From assembly GCA_035910535.1 (NCBI GenBank), contig JAMHXF010000025.1:1-64000 (forward strand): a stretch of 64,000 bases of DNA, given 5' to 3'. Shown in pieces: positions 16,401 through 24,101 of the stretch (positions within the stretch are counted from its first letter, which is position 1; every line of letters starts with the position of its first letter). The stretch comes from Archangium_A sp035910535. GTDB taxonomy: Bacteria; Myxococcota; Myxococcia; Myxococcales; Myxococcaceae. Below the pieces are notes generated by a model, which did not search any database, had not been told where the DNA came from, and saw only the letters and a program-made list of their open reading frames with translations. Both the position numbers and the translations under genes were made by a program.

Positions 16401-19053
16401 CAACGCCGCGACGAACACCTGCGCCGCTCCCGACACCAACGCCTGCGCTGGCGCGAACCAGTGCCAGAGCAACGCGTGCAAGAGCGGCCACTGCGTGCCC
16501 GCTGGCGCGAACGGTTGCTGGGCTGACGCCGACTGCGGCGCTTCGAACCACTGCGACCGCGCGGCGTTGAGCTGCGCGGCCGACCTCGCGGCGGGCGCCG
16601 CCATTCCGAACGACGGGCTGCACGACGGCACCTGCGCCAACGCGGGCCAGGTCTGCGCCAGCGGCCTGTGCAACGCGGCCACCAACACCTGCGCGTCGAA
16701 CAACACCGAGAGCTGCACCAGCGCCGCGCAGTGCGAGAGCAACGCGTGCAAGAGCGGCCACTGCGTGCCTGCGGGCGCGAATGGTTGCTGGGCCGACGCC
16801 GACTGCGGCGCGTCGAGCCACTGCGACCGCGCGTCGTTGAGCTGCGTGGCCGACCTGCAGCCCGGCGCCTTGATTCCCAACGACGGCCTGCACGACGGCA
16901 CGTGCGCGGGCGCGGCCTCGGTCTGTGCGAGCGGCCTGTGCAACGCCGCCACCAACACCTGCGCCTCGCCCAACACCGAGAGCTGCAGCGCCGCGTCGCA
17001 GTGCGAGAGCAACACCTGCAAGAGCGGCCATTGCGTGCCCACGGGCGCCGACGGTTGCTGGGCGAACGCCGACTGCGACGCCTCGAGCCACTGCGATCGC
17101 ACGGCCCTGCGCTGCGCCGCCGACCTCGTGGCGGGCGCGCCGATTCCCAACGACGGGTTGCATGACGGCACGTGCGCAAGCGCGGCGACGTCGTGCGCGT
17201 CGGGGCTCTGCAACGCGGCCACCAACACCTGCGCGGCGACGCAGAGCGCGGCATGCACCGACGCCTCGCAGTGCACCACCAACAGCTGTGTCTCGGGTCA
17301 CTGCGTCTCGGCGGCGGCGGGCTGCTGGCTCGACAGCGACTGCATGGCGATGAGCTACTGCGACCGCAGCACCTGGTCGTGCGTGGCAGATCTCCCGGCG
17401 GGCTCCCCCATTCCCAACGACGGGCTGCACGACGGCGCCTGCGGCACGTTCAACGCGTCGGCCATCTGCCTCTCGGGCGGCTGCAACGCGGCGACGAACA
17501 CCTGCGCGACCGACGCCTCGAGCTCGTGCGCTTCGGCGGCGGAGTGCACCACCAACACCTGCACCAGCGGCCACTGCGTGCCTTCGACGGGCGGCTGCTG
17601 GCTCGACGGAGACTGCGGCGCCGGCTCGTTCTGCAACCGCACCACGATGACCTGCGCGGCGCACCTCGCCCCGGGCGTGCAGATTCCCAGCGACGGGCTG
17701 CACGGCGGCTCGTGCGTCGAAGCGGCGTCGGTCTGCGCGTCGGGGCTCTGCAACGACACCACGGCCACCTGCGCCGCCAGCGGCGCCAACGCCTGCGCGA
17801 CGAACGCCGACTGCGTGTCGAACACGTGCATCTCGAACCACTGCGTGGCGCAGAACAACGGCTGCTGGCTCGACGGCGACTGCGCCGAGGGCCTGTTCTG
17901 CAACCGCGCGAACCTCGCCTGTGAAATGCGCCTCGCCGCTGGCGCGCCCATGGTGGGCGACGGCCTGCACGACGGCAGCTGCACCAGCGCGAACGCCGCG
18001 GCGATGTGCGCGTCTGGGGCGTGCAACCCGACGATGAACACCTGCGCCACGTCGATGGAGACCGCCTGCGCGTCGAACTCGCAGTGCGTCACCAACCACT
18101 GCGCGAGCGGCCACTGCGTGCCTGCGGGCGCGAACCAGGGCTGCTGGCTCGACGGCGACTGCGCCGAAGGCAACCACTGCGACCGCGCGAGCCTGCAGTG
18201 CGCGGCCAACCTCGCGCCCGGCGCGCCGCTGCCGAGCGACGGGCTCCACACCGGCACGTGCACCACGGGCGAAGCGCACGGCGTGTGCGCGTCGGGCGCC
18301 TGCAACCCGGCGACGAACACCTGCGCGGCGACCAACGGGGCGACCTGCACCGCGGCCTCACAGTGCAGCACCAACCAGTGCACCAGCGGTCGCTGCGTGC
18401 CGAACACCGGCGGCTGCTTCGTCGACAACGACTGCGGCGCCGACGCGTGGTGTGACCGCCACTCGCTGACCTGCACGGCGCGGTTGCCTGCGGGCGCGCA
18501 GCTGCCGAACGACGGCTTCCACGACGGCGCGTGCGACGCGACCATCGCCGCGGCGGTCTGCGCGACGGGCGCCTGCAACCCGACGATGAACACCTGTGCC
18601 GCGGCGGTGGGTGCCAGCTGTGTGCGCGCCACCGAGTGCGACACCAACACCTGCGCGTCGAACCGCTGCGTGCCGAAGCTCAAAGGCTGCGGCCAGAACA
18701 CCGACTGCGCGGGCAACACGTGGTGCGACGGCCAGACGTTCACCTGCCGTGAGCAGCTCCAGCCCGGCGCCGAGCTGCCGAGCCAGAGCGTGTGCAGCGA
18801 CGACACGGCGCGCGCGCTGTGCAGCAGTGGCGTGTGCAACGCCGAGACGAACGCCTGCGCCTTGCCAGAGCGCGCAGCGTGCACGAGCGACGCGCAGTGC
18901 GGCGGCAACGCGTGCGTCGCGGGTCGCTGCGGCGGTGGCCTGGTCTTCGGTGGCGGCTTGTCGTGCGCTGCGGCACCGGGGGCCGGCTCGTCGATGGGGC
19001 TGTGGCTCCTCGGCGCCCTGCTGGCGCTGCGTGCGCGCCGTCAGCGCCGCTGA
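13441..19053 (+). CDS. giant secreted L-type lectin / Cys-rich repeat protein with MYXO-CTERM-like tail
   Basis: This encodes 1870 residues. The ATG at 13441 was chosen for the AGGA box 9 nt upstream and the signal peptide that starts there (MRSTLLAVMLGALTANAA). Residues about 20-245 look like a legume/L-type lectin domain, with the GADGITFVMHND, GIGYAGI and VIVEFDTYTN segments. A Cys-rich stretch (about 246-485) with many CxxxxC spacings precedes 15 tandem units of about 90 residues. Each unit starts with a CW-DADC-like box and contains DGLHDGTC, ASGLCN, NTCKSGHCVP. The end, LSCAAAPGAGSS then a hydrophobic helix then RARRQRR, is the Cys-hydrophobic-Arg arrangement of MYXO-CTERM sorting tails. 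Inferred: a long disulfide-rigid stalk holds a carbohydrate-binding head away from the cell. The position next to polysaccharide genes fits sugar binding, but no ligand can be named. Confidence 0.85.
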   Translation: MRSTLLAVMLGALTANAAVDVCYFGGPNLPNFKLNGHARLDGVDLIVTDPVGNQGSSLAYNAPLSTSGNISIQMKVKISANGNGGADGITFVMHNDPAGPAALGALGDGIGYAGITKSVIVEFDTYTNSYYGDPNDNHVAVQKNGDPNHSGANRIALISNPGVTLKSGNPVWLWVEYTGATRNLRVFLANSATRPTSPIVNETVDLPAIVGPQMYLSFTGSTGGSWSKHEVMELLASDNGPAGASCCNSASQCAASPLGPICDAVKRVCGPCTLGDTTECSATKQACQVSSGINQCVMPCTGNLGAGGANPCTNSAFPVCSASGASTGSCVACNADFGRAGQACPSGAPACLANGYCGRCTSNFDCATSASHAGNYCNVSTGQCTTCSSNAQCGGSMTCTGGQCVCSADADCGANAFCAAGSCQPKRPAGQALPALRTCPASAAAVCTTARCNDSANTCAAGGGAPCTQATQCSANLCGGDSRCGCVIDGDCESNEHCAFGSRTCVADLAPGATIPSDGLHTGTCADGVAVCASGLCNGAANTCAQGNTASCASNAECSSNNCKSGRCVPSGSNGCWADADCGAASHCNRAALTCAADLPVGAAIPNDGLHGGTCTDGAAVCATGLCNSASNTCAQANAAACSANNECTNNTCKSGHCVPSGSNGCWADADCGATSYCERSALTCRADLAVGAAIPNDELHTGTCSDAAAVCASGLCNDTTKTCAASDTSSCSSNSQCQNNTCKSGHCVPSGADGCWADADCGAASHCDRAAMTCVADLPAGSALPNDGLHDGTCSSAAAVCASGLCNSTTKTCAASDTSSCSSNSQCQNNTCKSGHCVPAAANSCWADADCSGANYCDRWTYTCTAKLSSGAGVPMDGLHNGTCSDASSVCASGLCNSTTNTCAAADTASCTSSAQCQNNTCKSGHCVPAGADGCWADADCAGSGYCNRAAMQCVADLSPGAAVPNDGLHDGTCASAPSVCSTGLCNAATNTCAAPDTNACAGANQCQSNACKSGHCVPAGANGCWADADCGASNHCDRAALSCAADLAAGAAIPNDGLHDGTCANAGQVCASGLCNAATNTCASNNTESCTSAAQCESNACKSGHCVPAGANGCWADADCGASSHCDRASLSCVADLQPGALIPNDGLHDGTCAGAASVCASGLCNAATNTCASPNTESCSAASQCESNTCKSGHCVPTGADGCWANADCDASSHCDRTALRCAADLVAGAPIPNDGLHDGTCASAATSCASGLCNAATNTCAATQSAACTDASQCTTNSCVSGHCVSAAAGCWLDSDCMAMSYCDRSTWSCVADLPAGSPIPNDGLHDGACGTFNASAICLSGGCNAATNTCATDASSSCASAAECTTNTCTSGHCVPSTGGCWLDGDCGAGSFCNRTTMTCAAHLAPGVQIPSDGLHGGSCVEAASVCASGLCNDTTATCAASGANACATNADCVSNTCISNHCVAQNNGCWLDGDCAEGLFCNRANLACEMRLAAGAPMVGDGLHDGSCTSANAAAMCASGACNPTMNTCATSMETACASNSQCVTNHCASGHCVPAGANQGCWLDGDCAEGNHCDRASLQCAANLAPGAPLPSDGLHTGTCTTGEAHGVCASGACNPATNTCAATNGATCTAASQCSTNQCTSGRCVPNTGGCFVDNDCGADAWCDRHSLTCTARLPAGAQLPNDGFHDGACDATIAAAVCATGACNPTMNTCAAAVGASCVRATECDTNTCASNRCVPKLKGCGQNTDCAGNTWCDGQTFTCREQLQPGAELPSQSVCSDDTARALCSSGVCNAETNACALPERAACTSDAQCGGNACVAGRCGGGLVFGGGLSCAAAPGAGSSMGLWLLGALLALRARRQRR
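14896..18950 (+). repeat. 15 tandem 267-279-nt coding repeats
   Basis: The CW/C box that opens each unit starts at 14896, 15166, 15436, 15706, 15976, 16246, 16516, 16786, 17056, 17323, 17596, 17863, 18142, 18415 and 18688. The first eight intervals are exactly 270 nt. Later ones are 267, 273, 267, 279, 273 and 273. Neighbouring early units share long identical DNA stretches, for example around NNTCKSGHCVP. This indicates recent amplification of the N-terminal half and older divergence toward the C-terminus. Confidence 0.9.
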
Positions 19054-19054
19054 G

Positions 19055-19741
19055 TCAGCGCTCCAGCTCGATGGTGCCCACCACGGGCAGGTGGTCTGAC
19101 GCGCGCTTGATGAGCTCCGAGCTCCTGGTCTCGAGGTTCTTCAAGCGCGAGGGCGGGTGAACCCACATGCGGTCGAGCGCCAACACCGGCCACCGCGCCG
19201 GGAACGTCCGCAGCGCGTGACTCCTTCCGAAGCGGCGATGCAGCCAGCGCAGCGGCCGCCCCACCAGAAACCACTCGTTGAAGTCGCCCACCAACAACGT
19301 CACGGATCGTTCGTCGTCTTCCACCGCCTCGAGAATGCGCCGCACCTGGTAGCGCCGCTCCGCAGGTCGGAGCCCGAGGTGCGTGGCCAACACCCGCAGC
19401 GGCGCGCGCCCCGTCTCGAAGATGCCTTCGATGACGCTGCGTGGCTCATGTCTCCCGAAGCCGAGGTCGATGCGCCGCTTCGTCTTCAACGGGAGCCGCG
19501 AGAGAATCACGTTGCCCAGCCACACGCCGTCCCACCGCTCGTGCGCGGCCACCACCGTGTGCAGCGCAGGCACATGCAGCAACGCAGACGGCGCGACTTC
19601 TTCTTTCCCCAGCGGCACCTCCTGCAGCGCGACCACGTCGGCGTCGAAGGAGCGCACCACCTCGGCGATGCGCGCGTCGTCACGCTTCCCGTCGGCGCCG
19701 ACGAATTGATGCACGTTCCACGTGGCGATGGTCAGCCTCAT
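19055..19741 (-). CDS. endonuclease/exonuclease/phosphatase (EEP) family hydrolase
   Basis: This encodes 228 residues. EEP signatures are in order: ATWNVHQ near the start, VVALQEV (metal-binding Glu), VILSRLPL, LRVLATHLGL, LLVGDFNEW and the final SDHLPVVG. Known members of this fold cleave phosphodiesters or phosphomonoesters with Mg2+ (nucleases, sphingomyelinases, inositol phosphatases). There is no signal peptide. It is the last gene of a three-gene minus-strand operon with a VTT membrane protein and a phospholipase D. All three overlap by 4 nt, and the same three domains occur fused in single proteins in other bacteria. A membrane phospholipid role is therefore more likely than a DNA role. 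It ends 1 nt from the convergent repeat-protein gene. Confidence 0.85.
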   Translation of the reverse strand: MRLTIATWNVHQFVGADGKRDDARIAEVVRSFDADVVALQEVPLGKEEVAPSALLHVPALHTVVAAHERWDGVWLGNVILSRLPLKTKRRIDLGFGRHEPRSVIEGIFETGRAPLRVLATHLGLRPAERRYQVRRILEAVEDDERSVTLLVGDFNEWFLVGRPLRWLHRRFGRSHALRTFPARWPVLALDRMWVHPPSRLKNLETRSSELIKRASDHLPVVGTIELER

Positions 19742-20397
19742 GTGGCGGGCCTCACCCAGCGCCGCAGCAGCGCCGTCGCCGCGACGAGCACCGCCACACC
19801 GGCGATCAGCAAGCCCACCTGCAGCGGGCTCGGAGAACGAAGGACGTCGGGCAGCTTGCCGCCCAGAAACGTGATGAGCGCCAACCCGGGCACGAGCCCC
19901 GCGAGGTTGCCCAGCATGTAGCCGCCGAAGGGCACCCGCACCGCGCCGGCGAACATGTTGAGCAACGTGAAGCCGCCGACGGGGAAGAAGCGCATCACCA
20001 ACGTCGCGCGAAACGGGTGCTCCTGAAGCTGCTTCGTCAGCTTGTCCCACTTCTCGCCCTTCAACCGCTCCAGCAACGGCGCGGCCACGAGCCGACCGAC
20101 GACCCAGTTGCCCGCCGCACCCAGCAACGCGCCCATGAGCCCGAGCGCGAACGCCTGCCACGGAGAAAAGACGAGCGCGCAGCCGACGAACAACGCCGTG
20201 ACGGGAATGAAGACCAGCAACGCGAAGGCGAGGCCGAGCGGCACCAGCACCACCCCCAGCGGCCGGTTCAACGTCTCGCGGAGCAAGCGCGCGACGTCTT
20301 CGGGTTCATCGACGAAGCGACTCAACGTGAACCACACCGCGCCCATGGCCAGCGCGACCACCACCAGCACCAACCACCTCCGCGCCGCGGGGCTCAC
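19738..20397 (-). CDS. TVP38/TMEM64 (VTT/DedA-like) membrane protein
   Basis: This encodes 219 residues. The GTG at 20397 overlaps the preceding stop (GTGA) and gives a product beginning just before the first helix. The upstream part of the frame is antisense-like and was left out. Hydrophobic segments occur at about 8-28, 50-75, 80-105, 135-165 and 195-212. The family's FxPVGGFTLLN and AGAVRVPFGGYMLGN segments are present between helices four and five. Known: VTT proteins have re-entrant loops, and several relatives act as lipid scramblases or in undecaprenyl-phosphate recycling. Coupling to PLD and EEP genes suggests lipid head-group turnover or lipid movement at the inner membrane. Confidence 0.85.
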   Translation of the reverse strand: MSPAARRWLVLVVVALAMGAVWFTLSRFVDEPEDVARLLRETLNRPLGVVLVPLGLAFALLVFIPVTALFVGCALVFSPWQAFALGLMGALLGAAGNWVVGRLVAAPLLERLKGEKWDKLTKQLQEHPFRATLVMRFFPVGGFTLLNMFAGAVRVPFGGYMLGNLAGLVPGLALITFLGGKLPDVLRSPSPLQVGLLIAGVAVLVAATALLRRWVRPAT

Positions 20398-21878
20398 CCT
20401 TTGTCCCTCGGCGAGTCGAACAGCTGACGCAGCGCCTTGCCCATGGTCTGCAGCAGGTCGGGCTCCTGCGGTTCGACGTGATCCGGGTCGAAAGGAATGA
20501 GCTGCGGGTCGACCATGGACAGCGCGAGCTGCTCGGCCTCCGTCGGCGACGGGTGAGAGCGCAGCCGGCACACGCTCGTCTTCATCGCGGCGTGCAGCGC
20601 CTCGACGAGCGTGTCGACCTCCCGCACCTCGGTGCCGCCCATGTGCTCCGCCAACAACTTCACGCGCAGGTCCGCGATGGCCTCACGCAGCGCTGGTTCG
20701 TCGCCCTGCACCGTCACGTTGAGCTCGGTGTCGACGCCCATGCCGCGGTTGTTGAGGTTCGCCGAGCCGATGTTCAGCCACCGGTCGTCGATGATCATCA
20801 CCTTCGAGTGGATGTACGTGGTGCGGCCGGGCGCCCCTTCTTCATCGCAGTGGGGGACCGTCACGAAGAAGCCGAGCTGGTGCCCCGTCTCGCGCGCCAC
20901 GCGGCGAAGCCGGTCGATGAGCTGCGCCTGCGAGAGCCCCATGGCGAGCACCTCACGCCACGACTCACCTTCGGGGTTGAGCACCATCACGATGTTCAAC
21001 TTCGAGCGGTTCACCGCGCGCATGCGCTGCTCGAACGCCTCGGCGATGGCGTGAGCGCTGAAGTACTGCGTCTCGACGTAGATGAGCTGCTGCGCCGCGG
21101 CGATGCCCTCGACCAACGTCTCGCGAATCTCCGTGCACGGCTTGTTCTCGTCTTCCGGGAGCGAGTGCGGATCGGTGCGGCTGATTTCGATGCGCCTGGC
21201 GGGAATCGGCACCGCGTGCGTCAGCGCGTGCGCGGCGAACGTGCCCGCAGGCGCGAGCAGCTCAGGGTCGAACGGTTCGCCGCCAGCACGGGCCCAGCGG
21301 CCCAGAAACAGCTCGTTGATGGCGCCCGCAAACCCGCGACCCCGCACCACGGTGTGCACGTCGTGAAACGGCTTGTAGGGCTCGCCACGACTGACGCGCA
21401 GCGGGTTGTGCAGGAGGTGCGAAGGCTCGTCCCACCGGTCTTCGCAGACGTCCATGCCGCCGACGAAGCTCAGCTCACCGTCGAGCGTGATGAACTTCTG
21501 GTGGTGCGCGCCGCGCGGGGCGTGGTTGCTGTCGTAAACGAACGAGAGCCGATCGGGGATGTTCCAGTCGAAGACCAGCTTCTGCAGCCACTCGCGCTCC
21601 ATGGCCAGAATCGGGTGAAAGTCCCACGCGAGGATCCACACGCGCAGCCACGGCCGCGTCTCACAGAGGTGCTTGAGCAGGTGCAGAAAGTCGACGGGCG
21701 CTGCGGCGCGCTCAGCTTCTTTGCCGCGGAGCAACGCCACGCTGGTGTCGAACTGCCACCCCGACATGACGATCGAGCGCTGCGCGTGCACCATCGCCCG
21801 GTGGAGCTCCGGGTAGAAATTCGACCCGTCGATGAGCACTCCCATCTCGTCGACGGAGGTGGTGCGGAACGAGGCCAT
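20394..21878 (-). CDS. phospholipase D / cardiolipin synthase-like protein
   Basis: This encodes 494 residues. It has two HKD catalytic motifs: HHQKFITLDGELSFVGG in the N-terminal half and HSKVMIIDDRWLNIGSAN in the C-terminal half. Both have the His-x-Lys-x4-Asp pattern of the PLD superfamily. The ATG at 21878 was chosen because the conserved fold starts shortly after it (GVLIDGSNFYPELHRAM) and the upstream frame is poor. There is no signal peptide or transmembrane helix, unlike classical cardiolipin synthases, which favours a soluble or peripheral PLD. It heads the operon with the VTT protein and the EEP hydrolase. The reaction would be phosphodiester hydrolysis or transphosphatidylation on phospholipids. 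Confidence 0.9.
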   Translation of the reverse strand: MASFRTTSVDEMGVLIDGSNFYPELHRAMVHAQRSIVMSGWQFDTSVALLRGKEAERAAAPVDFLHLLKHLCETRPWLRVWILAWDFHPILAMEREWLQKLVFDWNIPDRLSFVYDSNHAPRGAHHQKFITLDGELSFVGGMDVCEDRWDEPSHLLHNPLRVSRGEPYKPFHDVHTVVRGRGFAGAINELFLGRWARAGGEPFDPELLAPAGTFAAHALTHAVPIPARRIEISRTDPHSLPEDENKPCTEIRETLVEGIAAAQQLIYVETQYFSAHAIAEAFEQRMRAVNRSKLNIVMVLNPEGESWREVLAMGLSQAQLIDRLRRVARETGHQLGFFVTVPHCDEEGAPGRTTYIHSKVMIIDDRWLNIGSANLNNRGMGVDTELNVTVQGDEPALREAIADLRVKLLAEHMGGTEVREVDTLVEALHAAMKTSVCRLRSHPSPTEAEQLALSMVDPQLIPFDPDHVEPQEPDLLQTMGKALRQLFDSPRDKG

Positions 21879-22011
21879 GACGCCGGTCGTATGAACAGCA
21901 ACGAACCGGACCAATGACTGCCGCCAGCGACTGCGCGACGTGGTCTTCCGGGAACAAAAAAGAAAATGCGGCAAGAAACAGATTCAGGGGCTGCCCCGTA
22001 CTTCAGGCGAC

Positions 22012-22914
22012 ATGGCCCCCATCACGAACCGACCGCAGCTCCGCCTCCCGACGCCTCCCCGCAACGCGCCGCAGCAGCCGCCGGCTCGGCCCCGCACCGC
22101 ACCGCCGCAGACGCTGCTGCAGCAGGGGGTGAGCTTCTTCGAGCAGAACCGCTCGCAGCTCGCGCGCGTTGGCACCGCAGGCCTGCGCGCCAACGCGCAG
22201 ATCACCGACGCGCGCAATGCGTACCGTCGCGCGCAGCGCACCGGCAACGCGCCAAACCGACAGCCGGTGACGTTCGTACGCAACAGCACCTCGACGCTCG
22301 GCCGCGCCCTGCGCCCCGCGCGCATCGGCGGCTCGCTCTTCGGCTTCGCCAACAACGTGCGTCGCCTGCCCGGCCAGGGTGCGACAGCGTTCCGCGACAT
22401 CCGCACGGCGCTGCGCTCGGGCTCGACGGAAGACCGCGTGCGCGCAGAGCGCTCGAGTCGGCAGGCGCTGCACACCGCGTCGACCATCGCCGACACGGCC
22501 GCGACCGCGCGCCGCAACCTGCGAGCTGCCACCTTCGCCGCGCCGCGCCTCGCACGTCAGTACGCGCCGCAGCTCACGCAGCGCCTGGGCACCGCCGCCA
22601 CGCGCCTCGCTGAATCGAGCGCGGGTCGCCTCGCCATGCGGGTGCTGACCAACGGCGCCGTCACCAGCACCGCGCGCGTCGCCGCGCGTACGGCGGGCCG
22701 CTTCGTACCGGGCGTGAACTACGGCATCGCGGCGCTCGACATTCGTGAAGCCCGCCGCGCGCTGGCCGACCCCAACGCCAGCACCGGCCGCCGCGTGACG
22801 TCCGTCATCACCGCGCTCGGCTCGTCGGCCGCGGCGTCGAACATTCCCGTCGTCTCGCAAATCGGCGGCGCGATCGCGACGGTCTCCAGCGCCATCGGAG
22901 CGTTCTTCTCATGA
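22012..22914 (+). CDS. unknown Ala/Arg-rich protein
   Basis: This encodes 300 residues and is not recognised. A Pro/Arg/Gln-rich first 40 residues (RPQLRLPTPPRNAPQQPP) is followed by long helices rich in Ala, Arg and Thr. The C-terminus is apolar and Ser/Ala-rich (TALGSSAAASNIPVVSQ, then IATVSSAIGAFFS) and could insert into a membrane. The composition is very basic overall. The ATG at 22012 was chosen because upstream in-frame codons lack protein-like character. Its stop overlaps the start of a trigger-factor-like chaperone gene (ATGA), so the two are coupled and the product may be that chaperone's dedicated client. That is inference from gene order only. Confidence 0.7.
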   Translation: MAPITNRPQLRLPTPPRNAPQQPPARPRTAPPQTLLQQGVSFFEQNRSQLARVGTAGLRANAQITDARNAYRRAQRTGNAPNRQPVTFVRNSTSTLGRALRPARIGGSLFGFANNVRRLPGQGATAFRDIRTALRSGSTEDRVRAERSSRQALHTASTIADTAATARRNLRAATFAAPRLARQYAPQLTQRLGTAATRLAESSAGRLAMRVLTNGAVTSTARVAARTAGRFVPGVNYGIAALDIREARRALADPNASTGRRVTSVITALGSSAAASNIPVVSQIGGAIATVSSAIGAFFS

Positions 22915-23942
22915 GCCAGACCTTCTTCTCGCGGCGCATGGCGCCGATCCCCCCGCGCGCGCAGCTCGAGCTCCCGGAGACCGTGGCGCCGTCGCTCGAC
23001 GCGCTCGTCATCGAAACGCCGGCGCCCAGGCCCTTCACCGCCGACGAGCTGCTCGCGTTCGCCGACGATCTCGCGCGGGAGCGAGCGCCGCGAACACAGC
23101 GCAAGTTCGGAGAGAAGCTGCAGCTGGGCGACATCGCCACCGTCGACTTGCTCGGCTACCACGACGGCCGCCTGCTGCCCTTCAGCGCGCGGCAGGGGCT
23201 CGAAATTGAAGTCGGCGCTGGCGACACGCTGCCCTGGCTCGACGAGTCCCTGCTCGAGTGTGCCGTCGGTGACGGCCTCGAGCTGCCGCTCACCATGCCT
23301 GACGACGAGCCGGTCGAAGCGCTGCGTGGCGCGGAGGTGACGTGGCTGGTCGACGTCACGGGCGCGTACCGCCTGGAGCTGCCCGCCCTCGACAGCCCCG
23401 CGTTCCTCGCGCTGCTCAGCAAGAAGCCGACGCTCGACGCCGCGATGGAGGAGCTGTCGACCCGGCTCGAAGACGAGCGCATCGCCGAGGCGTGGGAAGA
23501 GGCGCGTGAACGCGTCATCGACGAGCTCGTGCGCCGCACCGACGTGCAGCTCAGCGCCGCCCTCGTCGACGAGGAGATCGCGCGGCTGTGGAGGCGCGTT
23601 GAAGCGCCGCTGCTCGAGGCGAAGCGCTTCGAGCCCGACGAGCTCAAGGAGGCGCTCGCAGGCTGGCTGCGTGACGACGCCACGCGCGTCGACGCTGAGC
23701 GACGGTTGCGCCTCGCGCTCGCGCTTCGGGCCATCGCGAAGAAAGAGCAGCTCACCTTCGACAAAGAGGCGCTCCGCCTGATGGTCGATGACGCCAAGGC
23801 GCGCTTCGGCCTGAAGAAAGACGCCATCAAGAAGGCGCTCAAAGAAGAAGACACGCGCACGCACGACGCCATCGAAGGGCTCGGGCTGCACCTGCGCGCG
23901 CTGCAGTTCGCCGTCGACGCCGCGCAGATTCGTATGACGTGA
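22911..23942 (+). CDS. trigger factor-like peptidyl-prolyl isomerase/chaperone lacking the ribosome-binding domain
   Basis: This encodes 343 residues. After a Pro-rich start and a helix (about 40-60), residues about 70-155 look like the FKBP-type middle domain of trigger factor: a KLQLGDIATVDLLGYHDG strand, PWLDESLLECAVGD, and a WLVDVTGAYRLELP end. Residues about 160-335 are helical with repeated charged LxxxLxxE patterns, including a VDEEIARLWRR helix, as in the trigger-factor C-terminal arms. The length is about 100 residues short of full trigger factor. The N-terminal GFRKGK ribosome-docking signature was not found. It would therefore work off the ribosome. The upstream gene overlaps by 4 nt. 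Sequence similarity is weak, so the call rests on domain order. Confidence 0.6.
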   Translation: MSQTFFSRRMAPIPPRAQLELPETVAPSLDALVIETPAPRPFTADELLAFADDLARERAPRTQRKFGEKLQLGDIATVDLLGYHDGRLLPFSARQGLEIEVGAGDTLPWLDESLLECAVGDGLELPLTMPDDEPVEALRGAEVTWLVDVTGAYRLELPALDSPAFLALLSKKPTLDAAMEELSTRLEDERIAEAWEEARERVIDELVRRTDVQLSAALVDEEIARLWRRVEAPLLEAKRFEPDELKEALAGWLRDDATRVDAERRLRLALALRAIAKKEQLTFDKEALRLMVDDAKARFGLKKDAIKKALKEEDTRTHDAIEGLGLHLRALQFAVDAAQIRMT

Positions 23943-24101
23943 GTGCGGGGCGGTCACCGCCGCACCTTGAGCAGCTCATTCCCTCGGAACGCGATGGGTC
24001 GGCGGCAGAGAGCTCAATCAAGATGGGGCTCGTTTGGCGTGCGCGACGTGTCGCAGCAGCCGGCGTGTTCGGCCCGGTGTACGACTGCAGGCGCTGTAGC
24101 G
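23943..24101. other. convergent intergenic gap without recognised features
   Basis: These 159 nt lie between two convergent genes. An imperfect dyad TGCGCGACGTGTCGCA lies near 24037-24052, but no T-tract follows and no gene is evident. Confidence 0.4.

Noticed and set aside
14900..18279. Very long open frames on the minus strand and in other frames across the repeat protein (for example 14900-17254 and 16108-18279).
   Set aside because: They arise from the third-position GC bias and the 270-nt periodicity of the plus-strand gene. Their products are Arg/Ser/Cys-rich with no motifs.
14896..18950. A regular array of direct repeats that might be taken for a CRISPR or satellite.
   Set aside because: Units are about 270 nt, fully coding, in frame, with conserved cysteines. 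There are no short repeats with unique spacers.
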